Assembly: GCA_000023405.1 (NCBI GenBank)
Contig: CP001643.1
Location: forward strand, 2,356,001 to 2,420,000
Source: Brachybacterium faecium DSM 4810
GTDB taxonomy: Bacteria > Actinomycetota > Actinomycetes > Actinomycetales > Dermabacteraceae
Direction of reading: 5' to 3'
DNA: 64,000 nucleotides
Part shown: one piece after another, positions 46,101-53,815 of the stretch
Layout: the number at the start of each line of letters is the position of its first letter
Position numbering within the stretch: the stretch's first letter is position 1
Made by a program: the position numbers and the translations under genes
The notes under the pieces: generated by a model
The model's input: the letters and a program-made list of their open reading frames with translations, nothing else
The model's database searches: none
Told to the model about the DNA's origin: nothing

Positions 46101-46199
46101 CGTGCCCTCCATCTCCTCGTGACAACTGGCCCACCCACCGGACCCGACCTCCGCGGCCACTGACCGCCTCCTCGACCCTGTCCCCCAGGTGATGACACC

Positions 46200-46205
46200 A
46201 CCCTA
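46200..46205 (-). promoter_or_regulatory. Candidate -10 box of WXG100 unit, copy 1
   Basis: TAGGGT on the minus strand, giving a leader of about 95 bases. The identical box for copy 2 is at 47198-47203. No -35 match found. Confidence 0.35.
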
Positions 46206-46443
46206 GAACCACCCACCCCACAACGCGATGGGGACAACTACCCATCGCCCTCCCCATTCGCTGGAGAATGCATCGACGCAGGTCACGCAGGATTCAAGGG
46301 CTTGCAGGCGTTGTGGATGACGAGCCGGGTGCGGCCCTGCGCCCCATGGACGGGGCAGGCACCCCTCCGCTGTGCAGCCGCCCGCGACCGGCCGGCAGCG
46401 TGGGGGCGGCGCGCCCGGCCGGTGCTGCCCACCCACACACGAC

Positions 46444-46478
46444 GAAGGCCTCGCACCCACCCAGGGTGCGAGGCCTTC
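46444..46478. terminator. Terminator of WXG100 unit, copy 2
   Basis: Same perfect 15-bp stem and 5-base loop as at 45446-45480. Because it lies between the units, it should stop read-through from copy 2 into copy 1. Confidence 0.75.
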
Positions 46479-46497
46479 CTCGCGAGGAACCGGGAAC

Positions 46498-46767
46498 TCA
46501 GCCCTGGTTCGAGGTGACGTCCTGCTCCTCCGCGTGCTGCGTGAGCTCCTTGCCCTTGGCCTCCAGACCGTTCACCAGCTCAGCCACCGGACCGCTCAGG
46601 AAGCTGTTCCACTCATCCCGGTACGCGTCATAATCCGGACCGACCCACTCCACCGAGTTCACGAGCTGCGTGACCCCATCGATCAGCTCCAGAATCTGCG
46701 AACCCGCCTCAGTCACGCCCTGCGCAACCTCGCGACCCTCCTCCGGATTCATACCCTTGAACGCCAT
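46498..46767 (-). CDS. WXG100 family type VII secretion target (89 aa), copy 2
   Basis: Protein identical to 45500-45769; the single coding difference noticed (46591 against 45593, GGT against GGG for a Gly) is silent. Same ribosome binding site, upstream box and hairpin. Expression of both copies would double dosage of the pair. Confidence 0.9.
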   Translation of the reverse strand: MAFKGMNPEEGREVAQGVTEAGSQILELIDGVTQLVNSVEWVGPDYDAYRDEWNSFLSGPVAELVNGLEAKGKELTQHAEEQDVTSNQG

Positions 46768-46837
46768 GACCTACCCCTTCCGCCCCCAACCAGGGACCGC
46801 ACAACCTACGAAAGAAAAGAAAAAAGAACCCTGAAGA

Positions 46838-47098
46838 TCAGGAAGACGCCTCACGCTGCTGCGAAGCATTCTGCGACGCACGGTTCGAGAAATCACCGCA
46901 CTGCTGCACAACCTGCTGCACCATCTGACCGAGCGCATCCGAGAACTCGCTGACATAGCGATCACGGTCCTCACCCGTCCAGTCGAAGCTCTGCACACGA
47001 TCCGCGATCTGCTGGAAGATACGCTGCGCATCCTCGCCGACCTGCTGGATCTGCTGCCCCATCTGCTCCACAGACTCCGGGGTCATGCCCTTCTTCAT
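46838..47098 (-). CDS. WXG100 family type VII secretion target (86 aa), copy 2
   Basis: Identical protein and upstream region to 45840-46100; start ATG at 47098 with GGAGG. First gene of the second unit, with its own TAGGGT box at 47198-47203. This copy lies nearer the rest of the secretion locus and could be the ancestral one, though near-identity makes the direction of duplication unreadable. Confidence 0.9.
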   Translation of the reverse strand: MKKGMTPESVEQMGQQIQQVGEDAQRIFQQIADRVQSFDWTGEDRDRYVSEFSDALGQMVQQVVQQCGDFSNRASQNASQQREASS

Positions 47099-47290
47099 CG
47101 TGCCCTCCATCTCCTCGTGACAACTGGCCCACCCACCGGACCCGACCTCCGCGGCCACTGACCGCCTCCTCGACCCTGTCCCCCAGGTGATGACACCACC
47201 CTAGAACCACCCACCCCACAACGCGATGGGGACAACTACCCGTCCGCTGCGGCCCCGCCCGTTCGTTCCGGCCGGCCCGCCCCGGAACAG

Positions 47291-47337
47291 GACGATCCCC
47301 GCAGCTTCCTGGGCTTCAGGGGACTGCGGGGATCGTC
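47291..47337 (-). terminator. Terminator after the LpqN-like gene
   Basis: Perfect 14-bp stem gacgatccccgcag/ctgcggggatcgtc with a 19-base loop, 36 bases downstream of the stop at 47373. Confidence 0.7.
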
Positions 47338-47372
47338 GGAGTGCGTGCGCGGGCCGGCGGGCCGGCGGTGGT

Positions 47373-47855
47373 TCAGTCGAGCTGCACGCTCACGGAGTCC
47401 TGGATGGTGCGGACGGTCTCGATCTGGTCATCGGCGCTCTCGGCGCCGCAGCTGCCGACGACTTCGAGGACGTCCGTGGCGACGCCGCCGCGGTCCATGA
47501 CGGCGTAGCGCGCGGCCTGCACCACGGTGGGCCTCCCGGGCTGGGTGTATCCGTACTCGCTCGCGATCCAGGTGGTCCCCTCCACCTCGATCTCCCCCGT
47601 GCCGAGCTCCTCGAGCTCGGGCAGCGCCGCCTTGCGCTGGTCGAGCCCGGCGCGAGCGGCCTCGAGGGTGAAGTCGGCTCCGAAGCGCTGCACCGTGACG
47701 ACGACGTTCGCCCGGAACTGCCCCTCCACGCGTGGTTCCGCGACCGCGACCTGGACACCGGGGACGGTCAGCGTCTCCCAGTCGTCCGGCACCTCGATCG
47801 TGATCCGCGGTGGTCCCGGGAACTTCGCGCTCGGGTACTCGACGCTCTTGGCCAT
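47373..47855 (-). CDS. LpqN/LpqT-like protein without a signal peptide
   Basis: 160-residue alpha/beta protein starting MAKSVEYPSAKFPGPPRITI, with the IEVPDDWETLTVPG segment and the pattern of the LpqN/LpqT (Mog1-like) fold found near type VII secretion genes. Unlike mycobacterial LpqN it has no lipobox or hydrophobic leader, so it is cytoplasmic or exported without Sec. One Cys (SCGAES). Located between a WXG100 gene and the duplicated unit, on the same strand. Possible substrate-handling or secreted partner; the role is inference. Start ATG 47855. Confidence 0.65.
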   Translation of the reverse strand: MAKSVEYPSAKFPGPPRITIEVPDDWETLTVPGVQVAVAEPRVEGQFRANVVVTVQRFGADFTLEAARAGLDQRKAALPELEELGTGEIEVEGTTWIASEYGYTQPGRPTVVQAARYAVMDRGGVATDVLEVVGSCGAESADDQIETVRTIQDSVSVQLD

Positions 47856-47969
47856 GGAAAAGCTCCGTTCCTCCCACCTCTGACGGCGACAAACATATCA
47901 GGCAGCCGCGGGCCCGACGGCGGCTCCGCTCGGGCCCGGGCCTGCGCCGCGGGTGCTGGCGGCGTCCGC

Positions 47970-48239
47970 TCAGTGCGCCGAGGTGGTCTCCTGCTCGGCG
48001 GCATTGCGATCCGCGGTGTCCCCCAGCTCGTTGACCGCGGTCATGATCTGCTGCAGCGCCGGCACCATCTCGCCCGACCACTGGCCGCGGAACCGGTCGG
48101 CGTCCGGGCCGGTCCAGTCGACGCCTTCGAGGCCGGAGGTCAGCTCCTGCTCGATCCGCGTGATCTCCTCCGCCGCATCACGCAGCTGGGCGGACATCCG
48201 CCGGACCTCTTCGACGTTCATACCCTTCGTGGCGTTCAC
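47970..48239 (-). CDS. WXG100 family protein (third, diverged)
   Basis: 89-residue WXG100 protein with turn motif GVDWTGPDADRFRGQW (W-T-G near residue 40). Its N-terminus ATKGMNVEEVRRM resembles the KGMNPEEGREV start of the 89-aa protein of the duplicated unit, suggesting common descent, but the rest is diverged. Start GTG at 48239 with GGGGAA upstream; the longer frame is rejected. Directly downstream of the FtsK/EccC gene, with a candidate promoter in the gap. Probably a core partner or substrate of that ATPase. Confidence 0.88.
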   Translation of the reverse strand: MNATKGMNVEEVRRMSAQLRDAAEEITRIEQELTSGLEGVDWTGPDADRFRGQWSGEMVPALQQIMTAVNELGDTADRNAAEQETTSAH

Positions 48240-48317
48240 GGTTCGGGTTCCCCTTCCTGGTGGCTCGCGCCCGCGCCCGTTCCGGTGCACCGGCCTGATG
48301 TCGTGCTCGACAGGATC

Positions 48318-48323
48318 ACTGTA
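48318..48323 (-). promoter_or_regulatory. Candidate -10 box of the third WXG100 gene
   Basis: TACAGT on the minus strand with TGGTCC 17 bases further upstream (48341-48346) as a weak -35, overlapping the hairpin at 48344-48365. Confidence 0.35.
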
Positions 48324-48343
48324 GAGCGAGGAGAAGGGCCGGA

Positions 48344-48365
48344 CCATGGGGAGGAGTCCCCATGG
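48344..48365 (-). terminator. Hairpin downstream of the FtsK/EccC gene
   Basis: Perfect 9-bp stem ccatgggga/tccccatgg with a 4-base loop, 82 bases after the eccC stop. Candidate terminator or operator overlapping the next promoter. Confidence 0.4.
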
Positions 48366-48447
48366 GGATGACGGCGCCGGAGCGCAGTGTGAACGGTGCC
48401 CGCCGCCCGGCGCGCGGGCGCGGGCAGCCCCGCGCGCCGGGGCCCGC

Positions 48448-51400
48448 TCACCCGGAGGTGATCTGTGCGACCTGCAGTTTCAGCGCCCGTCCGCTGTGCA
48501 CGAGGAAGCCGCGGCCCGCGGGGAAGTCCGCGCGACGGATCCTCCCCAATCCCGTGCCGAGCAGCGAATCGCCGTCCATCTCGCTCGGCTGCAGCAGCAG
48601 GCCGCGCCGCCCGGCCTTGAAGGGCTGGGCGAGCACGTAGGCCTGCGACCACGAGGCGGACTCGTTCTCGCCGACGACGAACTGCCCCTCGCGGGTGCTC
48701 GCACGGATCAGCTTGTCGAGATCGTTCTCGATCCCGCTGCCGGTGAAGTCCGCGACGCCGTCGATGAACAGGGCGAGCTTGCCCTCCCCCACGCTGCCGG
48801 ACTCGATGGTCTGCCGCAGCTGCGCCACGAGGTCGCCCACGGTCTCCGGGTCGGAGGCCTCGACGTCCCAGATCGGCAGCCCGGTCAGCGGCGTGCGGCG
48901 CGAGGAGAAGCGCACCAGCCGCATCGGCTCGGCCATCGCCTTGAGCCCTGCGGCGATGGTGAGCATCGCCGTGGTGCGGCCCGAGCCCATCGGCCCGGTG
49001 ACCATGAAGGCGCCGCGCGGTTCGTAGGTGAGCTCGGCGAGGGTCTCGTCGGCCAGCCCCAGCACCGGTCGCCCGCCGACCGCGGGGCGCAGGGAGGCGA
49101 ACTCGACCCGTTCGGGCAGGCGCTCGATCGCCGGCGCCTCGGGCACCCCGGCGCGGCGCATCGCCTGGGCCAGCTTGGCGACCTCGCGGGACTGGATGGC
49201 GACGTTCGCGTCGCCGCCGTGCACCGCGACCTGCACCTCGTGGCCGTCCTGGATGGCGCGGCCGGGAGGCGAGCTGCCCTCCAGCACGTCCTTGGGCTCG
49301 CCGAACGCGGCGTAGTCGTCGGTGCTGGCCATACGGTGGATGAGGCGGCGCTGGATCGAGGAGCCCAGCGAGGTCGGGATCGCGTTGGGGCGGTCCCCGG
49401 TGACGATCACGTGCACGCCCACCTGGCGGCCGTCGGTGGCGATCTGGACGAAGGCCGTGAACCACTTGGCGAGGTTGGAGTAGTCGTAGGCCTCCCGGAA
49501 CGCGGCCATGCCGTCCACCAGCAGCAGGATCCGCGGGGTCTGCGGGGCGTCGGCCAGCTCGCGGTACTCCGCGACGGAGCCGGCGCGCACCTTCGCGAAC
49601 TCCTTGGCCCGCTCGTCGATGAGCTCGCGCAGGGTGCGCAGCAGGCGGATCACGCGCTCCTCGTCGTCCCCGGCGATGATCGAGCCGACGTGCGGGAGCT
49701 CCTCGAGCATCGTCAGCCCGGAGGCGCCGAAGTCCAGGCCGTAGACCTGGACCGGGCCGCCGCGGACGGTCGATGCGGCGGAGATCGCCAGGGTGCGCAG
49801 CGTGGTGGACTTGCCGGAGCCGCCGGTGCCGTAGATCGCCATGTTGCCGTCACGGTCGGGGAAGTACGAGGTCGTGGGCTGGGCCTGGTCCTCGGGGACG
49901 TCCATGACGCCCAGCAGCAGCTCCTCGTCGGTGCGCCGGCTCGGCAGGCGGGAGAGATCGTAGGCATCGGCCAGCTCGGACAGCCACGGCTTGCGCGGGG
50001 CGGGCACCCCGGCGTTCTCCGCCGCGGCCTTGACGGTGGCGACCACGCGGGAGATGTCGTGGGGGCCCGGGTCCTCGACCTCCGTGGCGGGCGGGGCGGG
50101 GATGTCCCACTGCTCCCCGGTGCCGAAGTCCTTCTCCACGATGTCGATCCGCGCCCGTTCGGGCTCGTGCGTGGTCCAGCCGCCGGCGTACCCGGTCTGG
50201 AAGGTCGCGATCCGGCCGGGGCCGGTCTTGGCCGCGCCGCGCCCCGGGATGCCGGGGTCGAAGTGGGCGGCCATCGTGTCGCCGAGGATGTCCTTGGAGT
50301 CCGCCTCGTCGGCCATCCGCAGCGCGATGCGCAGATTGGTGTTCGCGCGCAGGTTGTCCTTGATCACCCCGGCGGGGCGCTGGGTGGCGAGGATCAGGTG
50401 CAGGCCGAGGGAGCGGCCGCGGGCGGCGACGTCCACGACCCCGTCGACGAACTCGGGGATCTCCTTGGCCAGCGCCGCGAACTCGTCGACGATGATGATC
50501 AGGCTGGGCGGGGCCTCCGGGTCGCCCGTGCGCTCGAGGGAGACCAGATCCTTGGCCTTCTTGCGGTTCAGCAGGTGCTCGCGGTGGTGCAGCTCGGCGC
50601 GCAGCGAAGTCAGGGCGCGCCGCACCAGGTGCTGGGACAGGTCGGTGACCAGGCCCACGGTGTGCGGCAGCTCGACGGCGTCGGCGAAGGCCGCCCCGCC
50701 CTTGTAGTCCACGAACAGGAACGTCACCCGGTCGGGGCTGTGCGCCGTGGCCATCCCCAGCACCCAGGCCTGGAGGAACTCGGATTTTCCGGCACCGGTG
50801 GTGCCGCCCACCAGGGCGTGCGGGCCGTTGGTGCGCAGATCGAGGTGGAAGGAGTCCTGGCCGTTGTGGCCGATGAGGCCTCGCAGGTTCGCATCGTGCT
50901 TGCGGCGCTGCGGCTCGGAGCCGTCGCGCGGGGTGAGGGAGTTGTTCTCCTTCCACCGCTCGATGATGTGGTTCGGGTCCTCGGCCATCTGCATGCCGCC
51001 GAGCTTGAGGTAGGAGATGGCGCGCGGCAGATCCGAATCGTCGTCGATCGGCACTCCGGCGTCGACCACCGGGGAGAGGTGGCGGGCCACGCCGGAGGCC
51101 ACCTCGACGGAGATCGTCTCGACCGTCACCGGGTAGAACCGCTCCCCCAGCCGCACGTGCCCGGCGCTCGCCCCCTCGACGGACTCCTCGACCGAGATGT
51201 AGGTGCGGCAGGCCGCCGGGAGCGCCGCGATGTTCGAGGCGCACCAGATCACGTGGACGCCGACATCGGGGCCGCGCTCGGCGATCCGCACCAGGCGTGC
51301 CCGGTCCACGGGGGCGTCATCCTCGATGATCACCACGAGGTGGGGGGTCACCGGCTCCGGCGGCGGCTCCGGGGCAGAGGTGATGTCGGTGGTCATCGGG

Positions 51401-52914
51401 GTGCGCAGCTGCGGCGGGGCGTCGCCGGCGCGCTGCTCGATGAGCTCCTCGATGCGGGAGAGCAGGGAGGTGCCGCGACCGGGGGTGTCGGCGAGGTGGT
51501 CGCCGGGCAGCGGCGAGTGCGGGCTCGAGGTGTGCGGGAGCCACTTCAGCCACTGCCACATGTCGCGGCTGGAGCGGGAGGTGATCGCGGCGATCGCCAC
51601 CTCCGCCGGTGAGTGGAGGGCGAACATCTGGGTGACGATGCCGCGAGCGACCCCGTCGGCCTCCTCGCCGCCCCCGGCCACGCCGATGTTCCCGGCATGG
51701 CGGAGCTCCGCCGCCACCGGCACCCCGGCGATCAGCTTGTACTCCTCGTGCATGTCGTCGAGCATGTCGTAGTACTTGGGGATCGCATCGTTCTCCCCCG
51801 GCATCTCGATGCCCACGCGGGACTCGGCGATGCCCAGGCCCAGCCGCACGGTGCCGAAGGCATTGTGCTCGGGGCGGTGGGTCCACAGCAGCCGGCCCAG
51901 GCGGAACGCCGCGTCGACGGTGTCCGCGGCCGACGGGGTCTCCACCAGGCGCACCGCCCGTTCGAGATCCTGCGCAGCGGTGACCCGGCGTTTGAGGGAG
52001 GCCAGGCCCTCCTCGAAGTTCTTGATCTGCCGCTCGAGCATCTTCTTCTGCTGGAACTTGCGGTTCAGGTAGCCGGCCGTGGCCATCATCGGCATCATGA
52101 ACACGAACATCAGCGAGAAGGGGCTGCGGGTCATCGAGAACATGAAGCCGCCCATGAGGATCGGGGCGAACATCATGAAGATCGGGAAGAACTGCGGCTG
52201 CGGCTCCTTCGGCGGGGTGGGCGCCTTGAGCGGCCGGTAGGGGAAGCGCGGCACCACGCGCGGCGAGCGGTTGAACTCCACCACGGGCGAGTTCGGGGTG
52301 GTGCCGCCCAGGCGATGCAGTGCGATCACCGAGAAGGTGGTCTGGCCGATCAGCACGGTGTCCGCGGGCCCGATCACCGCGCGCTGCACCTGCTCGCCGC
52401 CGATCACCACGCCGTTGGCGGAGTGCAGGTCCACGATCTCGACCGAATCGCCGACGTTGAGGCGCGCATGGCGTTTGGAGAGCATCGGGTCGGCGATGCG
52501 GATGTCGAGGTCCCCCTCCCGGCCGATCACGCTCGCGCCGGAGGGGAGGGGGAACTCGCGGCCGGCCTCGGGCCCGGACAGCACCCTCATCAGGGCGACC
52601 GCCGCCCCGCGCGACTCCGAGCGGGTGGCGTACTCCGTCGAGGAGCGGGCGATGGAGACGACGCTGCCGGAGCGGAGCCCCGCCTGGATCAGGTCGATCT
52701 CCCGGTCCAGGGAGCGCACGCCCTTCGCGCCCGGGCCGGCACCCGGATCCTGCACCTGGAGGGTGAGCCCCTCGGGCGCCTCGACGTCGCCGCGCAGCGG
52801 ATCGGCGGCGTACAGCGCGTTGGCGACGTCCGCGACGGTCGCGGTGGCGTCGGCGGTGACCTCGAGGTCGGTCAGGCGATCCTCGGGCCGGCGCAGCGTG
52901 AGCTTGATGCGCAT
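48448..52914 (-). CDS. eccC: FtsK/SpoIIIE type VII secretion ATPase (EccC/EssC-like) with N-terminal FHA domain
   Basis: Motor of the type VII-like system, 1488 residues. Residues 1-90 look like a ubiquitin-like domain; 106-198 form an FHA domain (GREGDL, SKRHAR, NG at 167-168); two TMs lie near 242-283; then three FtsK-type ATPase domains. Walker A 1 is GGTTGAGKS (K710) with Walker B VDEF; Walker A 2 is GTGGSGKST (K1035); the third is GPMGSGRTT with Arg1313 in place of Lys. The FHA-TM-FtsK order resembles Firmicutes EssC more than mycobacterial EccC. It is the last gene of the kinase/phosphatase/FHA cluster, so control by phosphothreonine binding is likely but inferred. Start ATG 52914. Confidence 0.93.
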   Translation of the reverse strand: MRIKLTLRRPEDRLTDLEVTADATATVADVANALYAADPLRGDVEAPEGLTLQVQDPGAGPGAKGVRSLDREIDLIQAGLRSGSVVSIARSSTEYATRSESRGAAVALMRVLSGPEAGREFPLPSGASVIGREGDLDIRIADPMLSKRHARLNVGDSVEIVDLHSANGVVIGGEQVQRAVIGPADTVLIGQTTFSVIALHRLGGTTPNSPVVEFNRSPRVVPRFPYRPLKAPTPPKEPQPQFFPIFMMFAPILMGGFMFSMTRSPFSLMFVFMMPMMATAGYLNRKFQQKKMLERQIKNFEEGLASLKRRVTAAQDLERAVRLVETPSAADTVDAAFRLGRLLWTHRPEHNAFGTVRLGLGIAESRVGIEMPGENDAIPKYYDMLDDMHEEYKLIAGVPVAAELRHAGNIGVAGGGEEADGVARGIVTQMFALHSPAEVAIAAITSRSSRDMWQWLKWLPHTSSPHSPLPGDHLADTPGRGTSLLSRIEELIEQRAGDAPPQLRTPMTTDITSAPEPPPEPVTPHLVVIIEDDAPVDRARLVRIAERGPDVGVHVIWCASNIAALPAACRTYISVEESVEGASAGHVRLGERFYPVTVETISVEVASGVARHLSPVVDAGVPIDDDSDLPRAISYLKLGGMQMAEDPNHIIERWKENNSLTPRDGSEPQRRKHDANLRGLIGHNGQDSFHLDLRTNGPHALVGGTTGAGKSEFLQAWVLGMATAHSPDRVTFLFVDYKGGAAFADAVELPHTVGLVTDLSQHLVRRALTSLRAELHHREHLLNRKKAKDLVSLERTGDPEAPPSLIIIVDEFAALAKEIPEFVDGVVDVAARGRSLGLHLILATQRPAGVIKDNLRANTNLRIALRMADEADSKDILGDTMAAHFDPGIPGRGAAKTGPGRIATFQTGYAGGWTTHEPERARIDIVEKDFGTGEQWDIPAPPATEVEDPGPHDISRVVATVKAAAENAGVPAPRKPWLSELADAYDLSRLPSRRTDEELLLGVMDVPEDQAQPTTSYFPDRDGNMAIYGTGGSGKSTTLRTLAISAASTVRGGPVQVYGLDFGASGLTMLEELPHVGSIIAGDDEERVIRLLRTLRELIDERAKEFAKVRAGSVAEYRELADAPQTPRILLLVDGMAAFREAYDYSNLAKWFTAFVQIATDGRQVGVHVIVTGDRPNAIPTSLGSSIQRRLIHRMASTDDYAAFGEPKDVLEGSSPPGRAIQDGHEVQVAVHGGDANVAIQSREVAKLAQAMRRAGVPEAPAIERLPERVEFASLRPAVGGRPVLGLADETLAELTYEPRGAFMVTGPMGSGRTTAMLTIAAGLKAMAEPMRLVRFSSRRTPLTGLPIWDVEASDPETVGDLVAQLRQTIESGSVGEGKLALFIDGVADFTGSGIENDLDKLIRASTREGQFVVGENESASWSQAYVLAQPFKAGRRGLLLQPSEMDGDSLLGTGLGRIRRADFPAGRGFLVHSGRALKLQVAQITSG

Positions 52915-53029
52915 CGGTGCTCCTCCCCCTGGCGGGCCCCTCGCCCGCCGGCCGGGGCCCCCTCGGGGCAGTCCGTTCCGTCAGTGTGCGCCGGCGTCCG
53001 CGAGCGGACGCGGCACTCCGGTGGTGGTC

Positions 53030-53746
53030 TCAGTCCTCGTCCGCGTCCTGCGCCCGGTCCAGCAGCGGCAGGTCCTCGGCGGTGACCAGCCGGGAGAAGA
53101 CCGCGTGCTCGACGAGGCGGGCGCGGCGGTTGCTGGCGAGCTTGCCCGGCCCGCCCCGCAGCCCGCGCACCCCGAGCCGGTCGAGCTTGTCGCAGACGTT
53201 GTCGAGCTTGCGGTTGAACTTCGTCAGCGGCCAGCCCAGGCGCTGGGAGGCCTGTGCCGAGGTCGGCACCGAGCTCATGCCCGAGCCCTCCCGCACCAGC
53301 ATCGGCTCGGCAAGCGCGAGGATCAGCAGCCTCTGGCTGTCGGTGAGCTGCACCGAGCCCATCGTGGTCTCCCCCACCGGGTCGTCCGGGCCGGCGATCC
53401 GGGCGAACTCCGGCGAGTCCGCGTGGACCGAGAGGTCGTAGGTGGTGGGGCCGGCGGTGAACACGACCTTGGTGACGTCGAAGACCAGGGGGATCCGCGC
53501 CCCTGGTGCGAGCCATGCCTGCATCGAGCCGGTGCCGTCGGTGATCGTGGCCGAGAGCCGCGAGCCGATGTTGACCAGCCACCACATCGACTCCACCTGG
53601 ACGATGGTGAGGAACCGCCGATGCAGGAAGGTGTTGTCCTCGTCGACGGTGAGGTCGGCCTCACGGCCGATGGTCAGCTCCTCACCGTCCTCGACGCGCA
53701 GCCATTCGCCGCAGAACTCGACAGAAATCGTCGACGCCATCGTCAC
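53030..53746 (-). CDS. Small FHA-like protein with C-terminal helix-turn-helix-like domain
   Basis: About 238 residues. The N-terminal half is FHA-like (LTIGREADLTVDEDNTFLHR, LVNIGSR), a phosphothreonine-reading beta-sandwich. The C-terminal half (LTDSQRLLILALAE, SAQASQRLGWPLTKFNRKL, NVCDKLDRLGVRGL) has the look of a winged-helix domain. No TM. Start GTG 53746 overlaps a 16-codon micro-ORF as GTGA; ATG 53740, two codons later, has AGGGGG nine bases upstream and may be the real start. It lies between the kinase and the FtsK/EccC gene. Possible phospho-dependent regulator of the secretion genes; inferred. Confidence 0.75.
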   Translation of the reverse strand: MTMASTISVEFCGEWLRVEDGEELTIGREADLTVDEDNTFLHRRFLTIVQVESMWWLVNIGSRLSATITDGTGSMQAWLAPGARIPLVFDVTKVVFTAGPTTYDLSVHADSPEFARIAGPDDPVGETTMGSVQLTDSQRLLILALAEPMLVREGSGMSSVPTSAQASQRLGWPLTKFNRKLDNVCDKLDRLGVRGLRGGPGKLASNRRARLVEHAVFSRLVTAEDLPLLDRAQDADED

Positions 53747-53815
53747 GTGCCCCCTCTGTTGTCACCGATCATGCTGTCCCCGCCACCCATCATGGCTGCA
53801 CCGTACCCGTCACCC
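53743..53815 (-). other. Two bridging micro-ORFs between kinase and FHA gene
   Basis: GTG overlapping the kinase stop begins MTGTVQP; its TGA overlaps an ATG that begins MMGGGDSMIGDNRGGT; that TGA overlaps the GTG at 53746 of the FHA gene. Three consecutive NTGA junctions span a 63-bp gap. Coding status unproven. Confidence 0.35.

Larger units (their letters stand above)
45390..46243. repeat. Tandem segmental duplication, copy 1 (WXG100 transcription unit)
   Basis: 854 bp nearly identical to 46388-47241 (offset 998), covering terminator, two WXG100 genes, their spacer, leader and -10 region. Only two differences were noticed by eye, near 45399 and at 45593. The separating 144 bp (46244-46387) are unique and hold nothing I recognise. 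Confidence 0.95.
46101..46497. other. Gap between the two WXG100 units
   Basis: Contains the leader and -10 (TAGGGT at 46200-46205, minus strand) of copy 1, the unique 144-bp spacer, and the terminator of copy 2 at 46444-46478. No gene is seen. Confidence 0.6.
46388..47241. repeat. Tandem segmental duplication, copy 2
   Basis: Head-to-tail copy of 45390-46243. The junctions fall just after the yajQ stop equivalent and just upstream of the -10 region, so a whole transcription unit was duplicated. No transposase, inverted ends or target-site duplication is visible. Confidence 0.95.

Noticed and set aside
46244-46387. A small gene in the unique spacer between the duplicated WXG100 units
   Set aside because: No frame with a ribosome binding site and no recognisable composition or motif.
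45390-47241. The 854-bp duplication as an insertion sequence or composite transposon
   Set aside because: No transposase, terminal inverted repeats or target duplication. The unit is simply two WXG100 genes with their signals.
48346-51612. A 1088-codon open frame on the plus strand opposite the FtsK/EccC gene
   Set aside because: Shadow frame: its Gly/His/Arg/Val/Leu-rich composition is what high-GC third codon positions of eccC give on the other strand. No motifs.
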